Assembly: GCA_021776915.1 (NCBI GenBank)
Contig: JAIQZU010000084.1
Location: forward strand, 62,001 to 126,000
Reading direction: 5' to 3'
DNA length: 64,000 bases
DNA from: Candidatus Scalindua sp.
Lineage (GTDB): Bacteria > Planctomycetota > Brocadiia > Brocadiales > Scalinduaceae
The notes beneath the pieces were generated by a model. That model ran no database searches and was not told the DNA's origin. It was given only the letters and a program-made list of their open reading frames with translations. Positions 8,294-17,305 of the stretch are shown piece after piece. Made by a program: the position numbers and the translations under genes. Every line of letters begins with the position of its first letter. The stretch's first letter is position 1.

Positions 8294-9355
8294 ATGACTA
8301 AAATTAAGAGGATGAAAAAGGCATACAAAAAGGGATTTAATCTTATAGAGGCATATCCTGTAGAATTTTCTGAAACCGTAATATTAGTAAAATATGACGG
8401 CCCGGTAGATAATTTCAGTTTTTCATTTCCTGATAAAAAGGTTGAGCACATCATAGTAAATCTATGTCCCACTGAACCATGGGCGCTTCCCAACCGGGCA
8501 GTCCTTAGAAATCGAACACATGATTTTTTAAATAAACTGGAAACTGTAAGGTCAAAGTACTTTCCTGATTCACACTGTCATGTCGTAGTTAACCATCATG
8601 AAGCAACCCTTTTTAATGAGTTAAACCAATATAAAGCAGGCGCAAACAGAATCCCTCCTTTTGCAAAGGGAGAATATCTCCATTTACATACCATAAAACC
8701 GGTATATCCTTATGATGCACCTGTTCTGATTGTAAAGAACATTCTTGGATTAGATATTGCATTTGGCCAGAATGCCGCCGAGCAAGGTATACTCTTATTA
8801 GACCCTCAGAATGTTACCGGTATTTTTGAATACTATATCAAAGAAAACGAATTTAACACCCGCCTTATACCTATCTCCGGAACAGGTTTGAAAGATAATA
8901 AGATCCTCAAGGTAAAGCCCGGTACTCCTCTCAAAAGAATGTTGGAACTCTACGTTAGAACAGATATCAAATATCGTGTGTTTCTTGATGGGCTACTGAA
9001 TGGCGCTGAAGTCAAGGATTTGACTCAAAAGATTGATTGGTCCACAAGGAATATTGTAGTAGTAGAGGAAAGAGACTATAAGTCACTTTTTCCTTATACC
9101 AAGGTTAATGAATTACTCTTTACAACAAGCCTTATGGGAGAATTGAGACGTTGCGTATATTGCAATCATTGTGATGATATATGCCCTGTGAATCTGGAAC
9201 CAGCCCTTTACTGGCACTGTTATGATCGTGGTGAAAAACACAAGGCACGTACTTATGCATTGGAGAAGTGCATAGAATGCGGACTCTGCAGTTTTATATG
9301 CCCTTCGAAATTGGAACTGTTCCAGGTTATTAAGGAATGCAAATCATTAAAGTAA
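8294..9355 (+). CDS. nqrA: Na+-translocating NADH:quinone reductase subunit A, with two ferredoxin-type clusters
   Basis: 353 residues, first gene of the nqr operon (nqrB follows after 14 bases). It belongs to the NqrA/RnfC family by position and overall plan, but is shorter than typical NqrA (about 445). The C-terminus carries two perfect CxxCxxCxxxCP motifs, C287/C290/C293/C297 and C326/C329/C332/C336, each able to bind a [4Fe-4S] cluster. Such clusters are known in RnfC and are absent from classical NqrA. The NADH/FMN glycine-rich loop of RnfC is not visible. So this is a peripheral, cytoplasmic subunit intermediate between the two families. Start has no good ribosome binding site; an ATG at residue 7 is an alternative. 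Confidence 0.8.
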   Translation: MTKIKRMKKAYKKGFNLIEAYPVEFSETVILVKYDGPVDNFSFSFPDKKVEHIIVNLCPTEPWALPNRAVLRNRTHDFLNKLETVRSKYFPDSHCHVVVNHHEATLFNELNQYKAGANRIPPFAKGEYLHLHTIKPVYPYDAPVLIVKNILGLDIAFGQNAAEQGILLLDPQNVTGIFEYYIKENEFNTRLIPISGTGLKDNKILKVKPGTPLKRMLELYVRTDIKYRVFLDGLLNGAEVKDLTQKIDWSTRNIVVVEERDYKSLFPYTKVNELLFTTSLMGELRRCVYCNHCDDICPVNLEPALYWHCYDRGEKHKARTYALEKCIECGLCSFICPSKLELFQVIKECKSLK

Positions 9356-9369
9356 CACGATAACAAATA

Positions 9370-10473
9370 ATGAAAAATACCATTAAAGACATTGAAACAA
9401 TCTTAAATGAAAACCTGAACAGGATCGAAGCGTTTATCCACTCACATCCAAAGGTAAATTTCCTTTTCGGGGCATTATTCGAGGCGGCTGACGGGCTGAT
9501 CAGAAGCACAAGGGATACAGCAAAGAACCCGCCGTTTATTCGAAACTCTATGGATGTTAAACAATATATGGGTGGTATTCTTGTGGCTTTATTTTTTGGG
9601 TGGGTTGTGCCTGCAATATATTTCTATGGTTTTCTATGCGTTATACCCAAGCTTATTGTGTCATTCGTGGTAGGCGTGTTTGTTGTAGACGTAATCTGGG
9701 TCATACTGGCCGGAGAAGAGAGGATCAATGAAGGAGGATTTGTAACCTGTCTATTTATCCCTGCTTTTCTACCGCCACAGGCACCTCTCTGGTTAATTGG
9801 TGTAGGTGCTGCAATAAGTATACTGTTCAGGAACATACTCGGCGGTGTCGGCCATAATCTTGTTAATCCCGCCCTGTTTGGCCGCCTGATGCTGACAATA
9901 TGCTTTCCTACAATGGTCGTATCCGGTTGGCAGGAGCCTTCCACCGGCATACCAACCATCCAGTCTTTAATGCATGGAGTGGATGCGGTAACACATGCAA
10001 CGCCTCTCATAGCCTTCAAGGAAACTGGTGAAACAGCATCGTTCTTATCTCTAATGTTCGGCGCAAACACAGGCTCTCTGGGAGAAACGTGCAGGGTTGC
10101 CCTCATTATAACGGGAATATGGTTATGTGTGAAAAGGATTGCAAACTGGAGAATTCCCATTGCTTATTTAGGAAGCGTATTTATCTTCTCTGCAATTTTA
10201 TCTGCAATAGCCGGAAAAACCGTGGCGCCTCCTATATTTCAACTTCTGAGTGGAGGCCTTATCTTTGGCGCTTTTTTTATGGCAACAGACCCGATTACAA
10301 CTACATATAGTCAATCCGGCAAGTGGATATTCGGTATAGGTTGCGGACTTATCACGGTTATCATTAGAGGTTATACCCCAATACCTGAAGGCGTAATGTA
10401 TGCAATATTACTCATGAATCTTCTCAGCATCCCGATTCAATCCATTATACTGAAGATAAAATACCGAATGTAA
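9370..10473 (+). CDS. nqrB: Na+-NQR subunit B (NqrB/RnfD family)
   Basis: 367 residues with about 10 membrane segments; typical NqrB is about 410. The flavin-attachment region reads DAVTHATPL (residues 205-213), so the canonical S-G-A-T becomes T-H-A-T with the acceptor threonine T211 and the aspartate six residues before it kept. This subunit is the sodium and quinone-handling core, carrying covalent FMN and riboflavin in the known enzyme. It follows nqrA closely; a 172-base gap with a repeat separates it from nqrC. Confidence 0.88.
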   Translation: MKNTIKDIETILNENLNRIEAFIHSHPKVNFLFGALFEAADGLIRSTRDTAKNPPFIRNSMDVKQYMGGILVALFFGWVVPAIYFYGFLCVIPKLIVSFVVGVFVVDVIWVILAGEERINEGGFVTCLFIPAFLPPQAPLWLIGVGAAISILFRNILGGVGHNLVNPALFGRLMLTICFPTMVVSGWQEPSTGIPTIQSLMHGVDAVTHATPLIAFKETGETASFLSLMFGANTGSLGETCRVALIITGIWLCVKRIANWRIPIAYLGSVFIFSAILSAIAGKTVAPPIFQLLSGGLIFGAFFMATDPITTTYSQSGKWIFGIGCGLITVIIRGYTPIPEGVMYAILLMNLLSIPIQSIILKIKYRM

Positions 10474-10559
10474 TGGGACTCTGGAATCCTCCTGAAAAGG
10501 AGGTGACCTTGCTTTCGCCCGCCTGAATGATTGTCGGACAGGCAAGGAATTCAGTCCCA
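10474..10559. repeat. Inverted-repeat element inserted in the nqr operon (nqrB-nqrC gap)
   Basis: TGGGACT (10474-10480) is matched by AGTCCCA near 10553-10559, and the arms continue imperfectly with GGAATCC/GGAATT. Inside, CCTCCT-GAAA-AGGAGG (10488-10503) is a perfect hairpin with a GAAA loop. The 21 bases from 10483 resemble half of the palindrome at 20746-20793. This explains the long gap between two otherwise tightly packed genes. Confidence 0.6.
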
Positions 10560-10645
10560 ATACCGAAGATGATGGCGGGGGAAAATATTTTCCCAGAATA
10601 AAATAAAGTTTTAATCTCTTGATACATTAAGAAAACTGAAAAACA

Positions 10646-11341
10646 ATGAATGAGTTTAAATTATTCTTAACAAGAGTCCTTTCAATCAGCCTTATTACGG
10701 CTATACCGTGTACTATATTGCTGGCGCTTTATTTTGTAACGGCTCCAAGAATAGCCGAATATCATGAGATAAAGCTCAAAAAATCTGTCCTCGATATCTT
10801 CAGTATCCCGTATCGTACTGAAGAAAAACAGTTCTTTGGCTTTAAACTGAAAAAAATTGACAAGAAAGATATTAGAAAGGTTTTTGAAAAGAACATAACC
10901 ATAGATACACTTCCAGAAACACCTATCGCGGAACAACCGGAAGGAAGTAAAAAAGGAAAAGAACTGTTCAGGTATTATAAGGATGAAAAATTGCAGGGGA
11001 TAGGATTTATTGCCACAAGGCTTGGTTACGGCTTTAACAAAGCGGCAGACATTTCGCTATTTATCTGTGTTGGACCTGATTTGGAGACTGTAAAAGGTAT
11101 AGAGGTGCTGGATCATACCGAGACGCCCGGTCTTGGCGGCAGAATGACAGAAGAGGGATTTATGAAACAATTTGCAGGTAAGAAACTGAAACCAGGGCTG
11201 TCGCTTGTAAGAGGAAGAGAAACAGTAGGCCAAAACGAAGTACATGCCATTACCGGAGCATCTTACACAAGCAAGGGTATAGAAAATATTATTAACGAAG
11301 CGATGGAAATATTCTGGCAGGAAATGGAGGTAAAAAGGTAA
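10646..11341 (+). CDS. nqrC: Na+-NQR subunit C (FMN-binding, NqrC/RnfG family)
   Basis: 231 residues, one N-terminal membrane helix then a periplasmic FMN-binding domain. DHTETPGLGGRMTEEGF (156-172) is the typical DHxETPGLG motif. The flavin-attachment motif, normally D-x-x-(S/T)-G-A-T, reads HAITGASYTS: H200 replaces the aspartate and S206 the acceptor threonine, so flavin linkage may differ. The stop codon overlaps the start of nqrDE by one base, and the GAGG seven bases upstream serves that next start, so they are translationally coupled. NqrC is known to receive electrons through covalent FMN attached by ApbE; no apbE is in the window. Confidence 0.88.
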   Translation: MNEFKLFLTRVLSISLITAIPCTILLALYFVTAPRIAEYHEIKLKKSVLDIFSIPYRTEEKQFFGFKLKKIDKKDIRKVFEKNITIDTLPETPIAEQPEGSKKGKELFRYYKDEKLQGIGFIATRLGYGFNKAADISLFICVGPDLETVKGIEVLDHTETPGLGGRMTEEGFMKQFAGKKLKPGLSLVRGRETVGQNEVHAITGASYTSKGIENIINEAMEIFWQEMEVKR

Positions 11342-12750
11342 TGAATGTATTAGCAAGATACATAAGGCAGGTATCTAAATTCTTTTTAAGAGATAACTAT
11401 ATAATGTCAGCAGCGGCAGGACTGGGTTTCTGCTCAGCCCTGGCGGTTACAAACAAGATGGAAAACTCTCTTACAATGGGGGTAGGTGTTGTTTTTGTAA
11501 CCTGTGTAAGCTTTTGCATTGTGTACCCGTTTAAAAAATTAATTATCGCAACCGGCACTCATCACAAGATTACGCTGCTCATGATTATTGTGTCTGTATT
11601 TGTTACTATATTTAACCTGATAGCTCAGGCTACTATCCCCAGGATTGCCTTCAGCATTAAAGCATACATTGACCTGATTACGACAAACTGTATCGTCCTC
11701 GCCGTAATCTCGGAAGGGCTGACATATGAATTCTGGGACGCTCAGAAGAAGATACTAAAGGCATGTCTCGGTTATTCTATCGCGCTTGTATTTCTGGCCC
11801 TGATGAGAGAACCTCTTGGATTTGGAACGTTAATGAACTTCCGCATACTCCCGGAAAGCTTTCCTGTAGTGGTATTGATGATAACACCTGTGGGTGGTTT
11901 CTTTGCCCTGGCAATGTGGCGTTTTATGCTCAGGCCGTTATTTGTCAAAACCGGTGTTGTTTATGAGGAAAGGCAGAAACAGGAAGAGCCTGCAGATGTT
12001 GAAGTTCCTGTAAAAACAAAGACATCAGGATTCAAAATATCCTGGAAACTTATAATAATCATTGCTGTCGGGGCGCTCCTCGTCATCAGTCTTGTTACAA
12101 ATTTAAAAGCAGTATCTTCCCTGAACAGTCAATTTAAAATTCTTCTCCCTATATTTCTGAGTGCGCTCTTCTTTGACGGTATTGTCCTGAGCAAACTTCT
12201 GGGAATATGTCCGCTGCTGAACAAATCAAGACAAATCGATGCAGCATGGAAGATGGGAGTAGCGGTGGTTATCGTAGTAACATTGTCCACAAGCCTTAAC
12301 TGGATAGTTTACAATAAAGTATTGATAGGCGTGAGCAATTACCTCTCCACAATTTCTCCCATCCCTATAAGACTGGAAAAGGTATTCTACCTCACCGTCT
12401 TTATAGTAACTATCGCTACCTTTGTACAAATCCTGGGAGTACTCCTTAGACGCTTCGCAATGGATGTATATCAACAAATGGGACAATTCCTGGAACTGAT
12501 TACCGTTAACTGTATCGTTCTTGCCAGTTCTACATTTACCATTCCGCCGGGTTTGTCTTTTATGGCTACAACTGTCACAGCCTTCGGCTATGGCCTCCAC
12601 TGGCTGATGGTATGCGTATGGCTGGCTGTATTGAGACGTCACAGGTTATTTGTGCCCTTTAACACATGGGATGAGGACTCCGTCGCAATATTATTGCTGG
12701 GTATCATGGCAGCAATATTTACAGGTATTGGTGCGATAAATATTTTTTAA
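11341..12750 (+). CDS. nqrDE: Fused Na+-NQR subunits D and E
   Basis: 469 residues, made of an NqrD/RnfE-like half (about 1-205), a charged linker (about 205-232) and an NqrE/RnfA-like half (about 260-469), each with about 6 membrane helices. The four cysteines that hold the membrane [2Fe-2S] cluster in the known enzyme are all present: C31 (GFCSALAVTN), C117 (TTNCIVLA), C290 (GICPLL) and C391 (TVNCIVLA). In well-studied Na+-NQR the two halves are separate genes; the fusion fixes their 1:1 ratio. It is translationally coupled to nqrC. Confidence 0.9.
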   Translation: MNVLARYIRQVSKFFLRDNYIMSAAAGLGFCSALAVTNKMENSLTMGVGVVFVTCVSFCIVYPFKKLIIATGTHHKITLLMIIVSVFVTIFNLIAQATIPRIAFSIKAYIDLITTNCIVLAVISEGLTYEFWDAQKKILKACLGYSIALVFLALMREPLGFGTLMNFRILPESFPVVVLMITPVGGFFALAMWRFMLRPLFVKTGVVYEERQKQEEPADVEVPVKTKTSGFKISWKLIIIIAVGALLVISLVTNLKAVSSLNSQFKILLPIFLSALFFDGIVLSKLLGICPLLNKSRQIDAAWKMGVAVVIVVTLSTSLNWIVYNKVLIGVSNYLSTISPIPIRLEKVFYLTVFIVTIATFVQILGVLLRRFAMDVYQQMGQFLELITVNCIVLASSTFTIPPGLSFMATTVTAFGYGLHWLMVCVWLAVLRRHRLFVPFNTWDEDSVAILLLGIMAAIFTGIGAINIF

Positions 12751-12755
12751 AAATC

Positions 12756-12807
12756 GTAGGGGCGAACCCGCCAAACTGCCGGCGGGCAGGCGGCCATTCG
12801 CCCCTAC
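12756..12807. repeat. GTAGGGGCGAA inverted-repeat element in the nqr operon
   Basis: GTAGGGGCGAA (12756-12766) and TTCGCCCCTAC (12797-12807) are perfect 11-bp arms, with a GC-rich centre containing CTGCC/GGCAG. It lies between nqrDE and nqrF, which otherwise would be close. Likely a miniature repeat element; it would form a stable hairpin in the operon transcript. Confidence 0.7.
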
Positions 12808-12857
12808 AAAAAAAATCAAAATAAACATTTATTATTTATAACAGGAATTTCTAAAAC

Positions 12858-14492
12858 ATGATCACTTCAATAACACTGAGTATATGTATCATCATCATAA
12901 TCATGTTATCCATGGCCGGGCTCAGTGAGATAACCTATCAACTTTTTGGCAAGGGGAAAAGGCTGAAACTCTGTATTCACAGTGATGATGATTTCAAGAA
13001 AGAACTCAACATAGAGGGTGGAGACAAGCTACTCAATACACTTCAGAACAAGGGATACCATATACCCTCCGGTTGCGGTGGTAATGCCACATGCGGACAG
13101 TGCAAGGTTAAGCTGCTTACCGATATGGGTTCATACTCACCAACCGAAACACCTCTTTTCGATCGCAGGGCAAGGGAAGAGACCAGAAAGTTTCTTGAGG
13201 AAGGTAAAGGCGATGGGTATACAAGGCTTTCGTGCCAGGTAAGGATAGACAAGGATGTTGATATATATCTACAAAAGTCAACATTACAGGTTAAGAAATA
13301 CACTGCCCGTGTGGTCAAGAAGGTACGGCTGACCTCAGATAAGTATGAAATCAGCTTGCTTCCATTCCAAAGGTTCAACTTTACCCCGGGACAGTATATA
13401 CAAATAGGACTGCCCGATGATTATGTTGAGCAGCATTATAAGAAATACGGTGAACAGATAAGGTGCTTTTGTAATGAATCTGGAAAGGACTTTATCCCCT
13501 ATACCCCAGGTGTTGACCTTTATAGAGCCTATTCAATTGCTGCTGAGAAGAAAGAAATAATAAAATTAATTACAAGAACCGCTCCTATAAACCCGCGTAC
13601 ACCGGTTGAAGACGGTGGAGTCCCCTGCCTCGGGCCCAACTGTGTAAAAGAGTATCTCCAGGACGAATCAATATGGAACATATGGTCTGGGGACAGGGTC
13701 AGATTTACAGGCCCTTTTGGCAATTTCCTTCTGAAGAAGCAAAATCACACTGCGGTTTTTGTGGCAGGCGGAGCGGGACTTGCACCCATATTAGCGCTCA
13801 TGGAGCAATGGTTCAGTGAAGGGCGCAAAGAAGACGTCTACTTCTTCCTGGGGGAAAGACGATTTCAGGATATCCCATTGCTCTATATATTGAAATGGCT
13901 GTACTGGCAGAAAGAAAATGCCGGCTTCAAATTCATACCGGTAATGTCAGGCGGTTTTAGAGGAGACAACCCTTCAGAACTGGACGACAAAGACAAGGAA
14001 TGCTTTATCAATGCATCAGATGAGCACAAAAGAAATATCGTTGAACAAGGTTTGATTGATAAGAGTGGAGAAAAGTGGCTTGGTGAGATAGGCTTTATTG
14101 GCCCATTGCTCACTAAATATCTTACACATGACCCAAATATAACATTTTATCTATGCGGCCCGGCGCCAATGACTGTGACCGTAATTGATGCGGCAGCCAA
14201 TAATCTGGGTGTACCAAAAGAGAATGTTCTATTCGATGATTTTACCGGTACCCTCACTCCATCCCTCGACCTGATCTACCAGAAACTTGAGATCTCAAAC
14301 AAAATCAGGGAACAGGGACTGCTTCACTCAGACAACGATATAGAGAAGATGACCAGTATCCTGATCATGAAGCTGATATTAAGAGACAAAATTGATGAGG
14401 CTTATGAATTCCTGGACAAAGTCCGGGAAGTATTAGAAAAAACTGTGACTAAGGAAGAAAACCTCGAATTACTATTTAAAGAGTACGAATAG
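12858..14492 (+). CDS. nqrF: Na+-NQR subunit F (NADH dehydrogenase component) with C-terminal extension
   Basis: 544 residues; known NqrF is about 407. An N-terminal membrane helix is followed by a [2Fe-2S] ferredoxin domain with CGGNATCGQC (C73, C79, C82) and C126, an FAD domain with RAYSIA (R223-A228) and a NADH domain with GGAGLAP (304-310) and YLCGPAPM (431-438). This is the entry point for electrons from NADH on the cytoplasmic side. After the usual DDF ending (about 462) some 80 extra residues follow, rich in charged helices. An inserted stretch with two extra cysteines (about 255-263, CLGPNC) is also present. Function is firm; the extension is unexplained. Confidence 0.92.
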   Translation: MITSITLSICIIIIIMLSMAGLSEITYQLFGKGKRLKLCIHSDDDFKKELNIEGGDKLLNTLQNKGYHIPSGCGGNATCGQCKVKLLTDMGSYSPTETPLFDRRAREETRKFLEEGKGDGYTRLSCQVRIDKDVDIYLQKSTLQVKKYTARVVKKVRLTSDKYEISLLPFQRFNFTPGQYIQIGLPDDYVEQHYKKYGEQIRCFCNESGKDFIPYTPGVDLYRAYSIAAEKKEIIKLITRTAPINPRTPVEDGGVPCLGPNCVKEYLQDESIWNIWSGDRVRFTGPFGNFLLKKQNHTAVFVAGGAGLAPILALMEQWFSEGRKEDVYFFLGERRFQDIPLLYILKWLYWQKENAGFKFIPVMSGGFRGDNPSELDDKDKECFINASDEHKRNIVEQGLIDKSGEKWLGEIGFIGPLLTKYLTHDPNITFYLCGPAPMTVTVIDAAANNLGVPKENVLFDDFTGTLTPSLDLIYQKLEISNKIREQGLLHSDNDIEKMTSILIMKLILRDKIDEAYEFLDKVREVLEKTVTKEENLELLFKEYE

Positions 14493-14588
14493 AAATATTT
14501 ATTGATTTTATTTGTCTTTCCAATTAACATACCTAATCTCAAAATTTACTAAGATATATTTACAGACATTAATGTAGGAGTATTAAGG

Positions 14589-15356
14589 ATGATTCTTAAA
14601 GATAAGACTATACTCATTGCCAATATCTCAGGCAAACGCAGCACCGGTTGGGCAATAGCACAATCCCTCTCAAAACAGGGCGCAAAGGTTGCATATACCT
14701 ATCAAAATGAAAGATTCGGCAATGAGGTCAGGAAACTTTTTGAACCTTTAGATTCAATAGATGTCGGGGAGTGCGACGTCACTTCAGATGACGATATAGA
14801 CAAACTTTTTGAGCGATTAGGCAACAACGTTGACGCCCTGGATGGACTGATACACACCCCTGCATTTGCCAAGGAAGAAGACCTGGCCAATGGTTTTATC
14901 AATACATCACGAGATGGATTTAAGCTTGCCCTGGACATAAGCTGTTACTCTTTAATTGCGTTATCCAGGCGCGCATTGCCATTGATGGAAGTTCGTGGCG
15001 GTGCCGTAATAGCGCTCACGTACCTGGGCGGAGAAAGAGCTGTCAAAAATTATAATGTGATGGGAGTTGCCAAAGCAGCGCTCGAATCCAGCATCAGGTA
15101 TTTAGCAGTTGATTTAGGCCCAAAGAATATTCGTGCCAATGCAATCTCTGCCGGCCCAATGCGAACCCTGGCAGCCAGAGGCCTGAAAGATTTCATGGTT
15201 ATGTATGATGATATGAAAGAAAAAGCCCCTATGAAGAGGAACATTACTACAAACGAGGTAGCTGATACCGCTTCTTTCTTGTGCAGTGATTTAGCAAGTG
15301 GAATTACCGGGGAAATCCTTCACGTTGACGCGGGATACCATGCGGTTGGCGTGTAA
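14589..15356 (+). CDS. fabI: Enoyl-[acyl-carrier-protein] reductase (NADH), FabI
   Basis: 255 residues, a short-chain dehydrogenase fold. The catalytic set of FabI is seen: Y145 (LTYLGG), Y155 and K162 in YNVMGVAK, spaced as Tyr-x6-Lys. The N-terminus has the glycine-rich SGKRSTGWAIA loop, and the C-terminus reads GITGEILHVDAGYHA. It reduces enoyl-ACP in the last step of fatty acid chain elongation. The start is preceded by GTAGGAG at good spacing. It follows nqrF by about 95 bases in the same direction and may be co-transcribed or independent. Confidence 0.95.
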   Translation: MILKDKTILIANISGKRSTGWAIAQSLSKQGAKVAYTYQNERFGNEVRKLFEPLDSIDVGECDVTSDDDIDKLFERLGNNVDALDGLIHTPAFAKEEDLANGFINTSRDGFKLALDISCYSLIALSRRALPLMEVRGGAVIALTYLGGERAVKNYNVMGVAKAALESSIRYLAVDLGPKNIRANAISAGPMRTLAARGLKDFMVMYDDMKEKAPMKRNITTNEVADTASFLCSDLASGITGEILHVDAGYHAVGV

Positions 15357-15432
15357 GTTCATAATAATATAACGCAGACTTTTGCAGATACCTGCCCGAC
15401 TTCGTTGCATTTGCCATTATTTACCAATTTAT

Positions 15433-16347
15433 TTAAGTTCGTTTCTCCAGAATTATAGAAATTTGTTCTCTACGAATATTTCTTAGATGTAGAATTAAGG
15501 AAACAATACTAAGTGATGTTCTGCCGCTTATAAACATCAGTATTAAAATAACAACAAATTTAAATATATTATAAGCAATTGAAATTGATCCATTTACTGA
15601 AATTTGGGTAGTAATCGTTAATGTTAACATAAAATTTACAATCCATGGGCAAGACAAAACTCCAATAAGCCAGACAGTAGCAGTCCATCTCTCTAATCCA
15701 CTGAAACCTTCAAGGGCTATCCATGGTTCATCAAGACCTATCTTATCATCAAGAAATGCGCTATTGATACGATTGCGGATAATAATTAATATGAACATTG
15801 CCAATATTGCAATCACCCAAAGCGCATAATTTGATTTCAACTCAAAACCGACTGAAGGAATAAGCACTCCTTGGTCTAAAAGGTTACGTTCAATATCCCT
15901 GAAAACGAGTTTGTAAGAATCTTCACCTGTGTAATCCAATCCAAGATTGAATGCAATATTTCCAAGTTCTTCACTAGCTTTGGAATTGTCAGCACGAAGC
16001 CCCTCTTTTAAAGGAAGTTTAATTAGCCACTTATTCCTATTGATATTCTTCACCTGGAGTATTAAGAATAAGTCATCGCCTATTTTGCTTAATTTTGTAG
16101 TTAATTCACCAATCCCTCCTACAAAATGATTCTCCAAAAGAATAGCCCCTTTTGAACCTTTAAGTTGCCTTAACTTGTCCACCCCTATCTCTTCCAGTAA
16201 GAATAATTTAAAATACTCCTGTCGTGCCTTATGCACAACCGCCATGCGTTTATTATAAGAAATTGCAAAATCCCACACAAGGTACGTTATAATAAATAAA
16301 ACAATGCAAAATATCCTGGCTGATGCGATATGTTTCTCACTATTCAT
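15433..16347 (-). CDS. Membrane protein of unknown function
   Basis: 304 residues. One N-terminal hydrophobic helix (about 10-30), a soluble central region of about 150 residues with charged and beta-like stretches, then about four membrane helices in the last 130 residues. No motif recognised. It is preceded by a second unknown membrane gene with only 8 bases between, so the two form an operon and may form one complex. Codon use looks ordinary. Confidence 0.7.
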   Translation of the reverse strand: MNSEKHIASARIFCIVLFIITYLVWDFAISYNKRMAVVHKARQEYFKLFLLEEIGVDKLRQLKGSKGAILLENHFVGGIGELTTKLSKIGDDLFLILQVKNINRNKWLIKLPLKEGLRADNSKASEELGNIAFNLGLDYTGEDSYKLVFRDIERNLLDQGVLIPSVGFELKSNYALWVIAILAMFILIIIRNRINSAFLDDKIGLDEPWIALEGFSGLERWTATVWLIGVLSCPWIVNFMLTLTITTQISVNGSISIAYNIFKFVVILILMFISGRTSLSIVSLILHLRNIRREQISIILEKRT

Positions 16348-16355
16348 ATTTGAAT

Positions 16356-17213
16356 TTATAATTGATCTTTTCTTCTGTAACTTTTACGAACTAAAATCTT
16401 TCGAGCATGACCGGGAGTTGCATCATTTAATCGCTTTTCCCTCATATAAAGAAAGTAAATTGCAGGACCAATCGTCCATATAAGAATTGGAACACTGAAT
16501 ACAAGCCCCAGCCATGAACCACTGATACATGGGCATTCTTCAGTTCGCTTACGAGTTGCGATGTCAACCGGCAAAGCCACAACAAACTCGATCCAACTAC
16601 CGCATAAAACAATCTTGATTAACTGTGAAAGTGCAGAGAAATGATTAAGGCCTCGTAAATAAATCAAGGAAACAATGAACCAGAAAACCCATGTAAATGA
16701 TATTACTACTAAATGCGGCACATATTCCGGTTCGTTTAATAACGATTGGAAAAATCTATAAAAAATATTAGAATCATCTGATACCACCATCAAGCTGTAA
16801 TATTGGTCAGCAAATTCCAGGAAGATCATAATCACACTAAACGAGATTATTGTAATTAAGGCGGAAATAATTAACAGTGAAACTATAAGTTTACGTGACT
16901 TTACTGGAGCAGTAGATATCGAAATTCGACCGCCTCCCCAAATAAAAAGAGCCTGTAATCCAAGGAATGCAGCTAGAAATATAACTCGGAACAGGAAACC
17001 CTCACTAACAGAAGTATGAACCAATTCTGAATAATCTGGGTTGGCTGGATTTAACATCCAGAAATATCCATCGGGAATAATTTCACTAATTCCTATAAGA
17101 GAGAAGAAAATAAATATAACGAGTACAAAGAAATACATAATTATCAGTAAACTTCGATAATGCGAAAGTCTATTTAAGATTTCAGTCAGGTAGTTAATCT
17201 TCTTGGTTTGCAT
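16356..17213 (-). CDS. Membrane protein of unknown function, partner of the gene downstream
   Basis: 285 residues with about seven hydrophobic segments, starting with a helix at about 25-45. A conserved-looking motif near the end, RKRTEECPCISGSWLGL, precedes the last two helices and a basic tail (GHARKILVRKSYRRKDQL). The cysteine pair in it could be metal-binding or a loop. It is 8 bases from the start of the next gene (15433-16347) in the same direction. No family recognised; the two read as a pair. Confidence 0.7.
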   Translation of the reverse strand: MQTKKINYLTEILNRLSHYRSLLIIMYFFVLVIFIFFSLIGISEIIPDGYFWMLNPANPDYSELVHTSVSEGFLFRVIFLAAFLGLQALFIWGGGRISISTAPVKSRKLIVSLLIISALITIISFSVIMIFLEFADQYYSLMVVSDDSNIFYRFFQSLLNEPEYVPHLVVISFTWVFWFIVSLIYLRGLNHFSALSQLIKIVLCGSWIEFVVALPVDIATRKRTEECPCISGSWLGLVFSVPILIWTIGPAIYFLYMREKRLNDATPGHARKILVRKSYRRKDQL

Positions 17214-17305
17214 TATATTTCAGAGTTGTGATTTAAAATGTAATATACGATCCCCATAAGCCATACTCTTTTCTATTAATAAGTAATAAATTATTGAAAC
17301 GTAAT

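Noticed and set aside
9624-10160. 178-codon antisense frame within nqrB
   Set aside because: Opposite the membrane-coding nqrB; composition is that of an antisense shadow.
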